From NCBI RefSeq assembly GCF_002278925.1, contig NZ_NCJH01000013.1, positions 29,472 to 93,471 on the forward strand: 64,000 bases of DNA, given 5' to 3'. This DNA comes from Polaromonas sp. 39-63-25 (GTDB taxonomy: Bacteria; Pseudomonadota; Gammaproteobacteria; Burkholderiales; Burkholderiaceae_C). Below, one piece after another: positions 60,676 to 64,000 of this stretch (the stretch's first letter is position 1; every line of letters begins with the position of its first letter). The position numbers were made by a program, and so were the translations under genes. The notes below the pieces were generated by a model. It had not been told where the DNA came from and ran no database searches. It saw nothing but the letters and a program-made list of their open reading frames with translations.

Positions 60676-60764
60676 GAGCCCCGCACAGGACGGTGTTGTC
60701 GTCGCGTCCCGGCGTTACAAGGCGGACCGCGCCGGGGCCGGCCCTCTCACCTGCCTTTTTCTGC

Positions 60765-61073
60765 TTACTTGGCGCCGGCGAGTATCCACGCGGCCAGCGT
60801 CGCCGCGTCCGCATCACTCAGGCCGGCCTGTGCCGGCATGGGAATCGGACCCCATTTGCCGGAGCCACCCTTCTTGATGCTGGCGACCAGATTGGCCTCG
60901 GCATCCTTGTTGCCTGCGTATTTTTTGGCCACGTCCTGGTAGGCGGGGCCCACCAGCTTTTTATCGGTTGCATGGCACGCCATGCAGGCCTTCTGGCTGG
61001 CGAGTTCCTTGTTGGCAAACGCGGGGGCTGAAGCCAGCGCAGTGACAGCGATGAGGATGGGGGCGAAATTCAC
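60765..61073 (-). CDS. class I cytochrome c (c551/c552 type)
   Basis: A 102-residue periplasmic cytochrome. Signal peptide ending AFA, heme motif CMACH (about residues 30-34), VGPAYQDVAKKYAG and the methionine ligand in GPIPMPAQ. Start is GTG at 61073 with AGGAGA six bases upstream. Sequence resembles the C-terminal domain of SoxD in the same window (KKIIGPSFLDIAKKHAG), consistent with a role as electron acceptor of the Sox system. Confidence 0.9.
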   Translation of the reverse strand: MNFAPILIAVTALASAPAFANKELASQKACMACHATDKKLVGPAYQDVAKKYAGNKDAEANLVASIKKGGSGKWGPIPMPAQAGLSDADAATLAAWILAGAK

Positions 61074-61195
61074 GGAAAGTCTCCTGGATCATGGGTTGAA
61101 AAGGACGATATATATCAGTCCTGGCTAATTTAACTGAATTCTGATGTTTTCGGAGGCCGGGATGGCCGCCATCTGGCTAGGGAATTCCCCAACCC

Positions 61196-62233
61196 TCAAA
61201 CGTATCGGGCGCTCATGGCCTCCAGGCTGACAGGCTTGATGCGGCTGCCCATGCCGGCGCAGCCAAAGGCCTCGAAACGCGCCTTGACAATGCCACGTGC
61301 TGCATTCTTGGCCGCCACCAGCGCCTTGCGCGGATCAAACTCGCTGGGTTGCTGCGCGAATACCCGGCGCATGGCGCCGGTCATGGCCAGGCGAATGTCG
61401 GTGTCGATGTTGATCTTGCGCACGCCACTCTGGATGCCCCGCTGGATTTCTTCCACCGGCACGCCATAGGTCTCTTTGATATCGCCGCCAAACTGGCGAA
61501 TGATTTCCAGCCATTCCTGCGGCACGCTGGAAGAGCCATGCATCACCAGATGTGTGTTGGGGATTTGCGCGTGAATCGCCACGATGCGGTCCATGGCCAG
61601 AATATCGCCGGTGGGCTTGCGGGTGAACTTGTAGGCACCATGGCTGGTGCCAATGGCAATCGCCAGCGCGTCAACACCGGTTTTCCCGACAAAGTCTTTG
61701 GCCTGCACCGGGTCGGTCAGCATCATCTCGTGCGTGAGTTTGCCTTCGGCGCCGATGCCGTCCTCCTCACCGGCCTCACCGGTTTCCAGAGATCCCAGAC
61801 AGCCGAGTTCACCTTCGACCGACACGCCAACCGGGTGCGCCATCTCGCACACACGGCGCGTGATGTCGACGTTGTATTCATAACTGGCGGGGGTCTTGCC
61901 ATCGCTCAGGAGCGAGCCGTCCATCATCACGCTGGTAAAGCCGGAACGGATGGATTGCTGGCAGACGGCTGCCGAAGTGCCGTGGTCCTGGTGCACCACC
62001 ACGGGAATGTCGGGGTGTGTCTCTACCGCCGCCAGCATCATGTGGCGCAAGTAGGCTTCACCGGCATATTTGCGGGCTCCGGCGGAGGCCTGCAGAATGA
62101 CCGGGCTGTCCGTCTCCTGCGCAGCTTCCATGATGGCGATGATCTGTTCGAGGTTGTTGACATTGAAAGCCGGCACGCCGTAGCCGTTTTCGGCAGCATG
62201 GTCCAGCACTTGGCGAAGGGAAACAAAAGCCAT
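61196..62233 (-). CDS. fba: class II fructose-1,6-bisphosphate aldolase (Calvin-cycle type)
   Basis: A 345-residue zinc-dependent aldolase. Zinc histidines and motifs: VVVHQDHG (about 75-82), [35 protein letters not shown] and [13 protein letters not shown]. It is of the subgroup (FbaA/CbbA) used in Burkholderiales for glycolysis and the Calvin cycle. Ribosome site GGAGA is just upstream of the ATG at 62233. It follows pgk on the same strand. Confidence 0.96.
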   Translation of the reverse strand: MAFVSLRQVLDHAAENGYGVPAFNVNNLEQIIAIMEAAQETDSPVILQASAGARKYAGEAYLRHMMLAAVETHPDIPVVVHQDHGTSAAVCQQSIRSGFTSVMMDGSLLSDGKTPASYEYNVDITRRVCEMAHPVGVSVEGELGCLGSLETGEAGEEDGIGAEGKLTHEMMLTDPVQAKDFVGKTGVDALAIAIGTSHGAYKFTRKPTGDILAMDRIVAIHAQIPNTHLVMHGSSSVPQEWLEIIRQFGGDIKETYGVPVEEIQRGIQSGVRKINIDTDIRLAMTGAMRRVFAQQPSEFDPRKALVAAKNAARGIVKARFEAFGCAGMGSRIKPVSLEAMSARYV

Positions 62234-62314
62234 GGAAATCTCCTGAAAATTTAAACAAAATCAGCCTCTAGCCCCCGCTGTGCAAGCGCGGGCAGCTATT
62301 AAATAGATAGCGAT

Positions 62315-64000
<1,686 letters not shown>

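Overview
The window looks like a chromosomal segment of a betaproteobacterium of the order Burkholderiales, most likely family Comamonadaceae (Polaromonas/Rhodoferax/Acidovorax-like). The basis is high GC with strong third-position GC bias, the protein character, the short dispersed TTTGATAGC-type motif typical of that group, and the mix of Sox sulfur oxidation, Calvin-type aldolase and a Burkholderiales-style type VI secretion locus. This is inference from reading; no database search was possible.

Layout. 1-14.5 kb is mostly housekeeping: start of a B12-binding radical SAM protein (leaving the window), alaX-type tRNA editing protein, DUF167 protein, a DsbD-like reductase followed by a periplasmic peroxiredoxin/thioredoxin-like protein and a CoA-binding protein, a lipoprotein, hemE, priA (carrying an in-frame copy of a dispersed repeat), an AEC transporter, rep helicase, a small secreted protein and outer-membrane phospholipase A (pldA).

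14.7-41 kb, all on the minus strand, is a complete type VI secretion system: tssB-tssC-hcp-tssE-tssF-tssG-tssH-vgrG-MORN protein-PAAR-like DUF4280 protein-small membrane protein-amino-acid-binding protein-DAACS transporter-Asp/Glu racemase-DAACS transporter-tssJ-tssK-tssL-tssM-tssA-candidate effector. The striking part is the four-gene amino-acid cassette (solute-binding protein, two divergent dicarboxylate/amino-acid symporter paralogues, aspartate/glutamate racemase) embedded between the spike genes and tssJ, with overlaps or tiny gaps that imply co-transcription. A separate probable effector-like gene with an SGHYxP module lies at 41.9-43.1 kb.

43.3-50.6 kb, plus strand: a TPR-methyltransferase fusion, then a tightly overlapping cluster of acyl-CoA synthetase, 2-oxoacid dehydrogenase E1 alpha, E1 beta, lipoyl E2 and an acyl carrier protein, with no E3.

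50.6-61.1 kb, mainly minus strand: a sox gene set in the order small cytochrome c, soxC, soxD, soxY, soxZ, soxA, soxX, soxB (with a strong intrinsic terminator between soxX and soxB). Upstream of it are a FadL-type outer-membrane protein, a DUF302 lipoprotein, a divergently transcribed CsoR/CstR-type regulator with a clear palindrome in the shared promoter region, and another small cytochrome c. 61.2-64 kb holds fba (class II aldolase), pgk and the 3' end of gapA, the glycolysis/Calvin-cycle module, on the minus strand.
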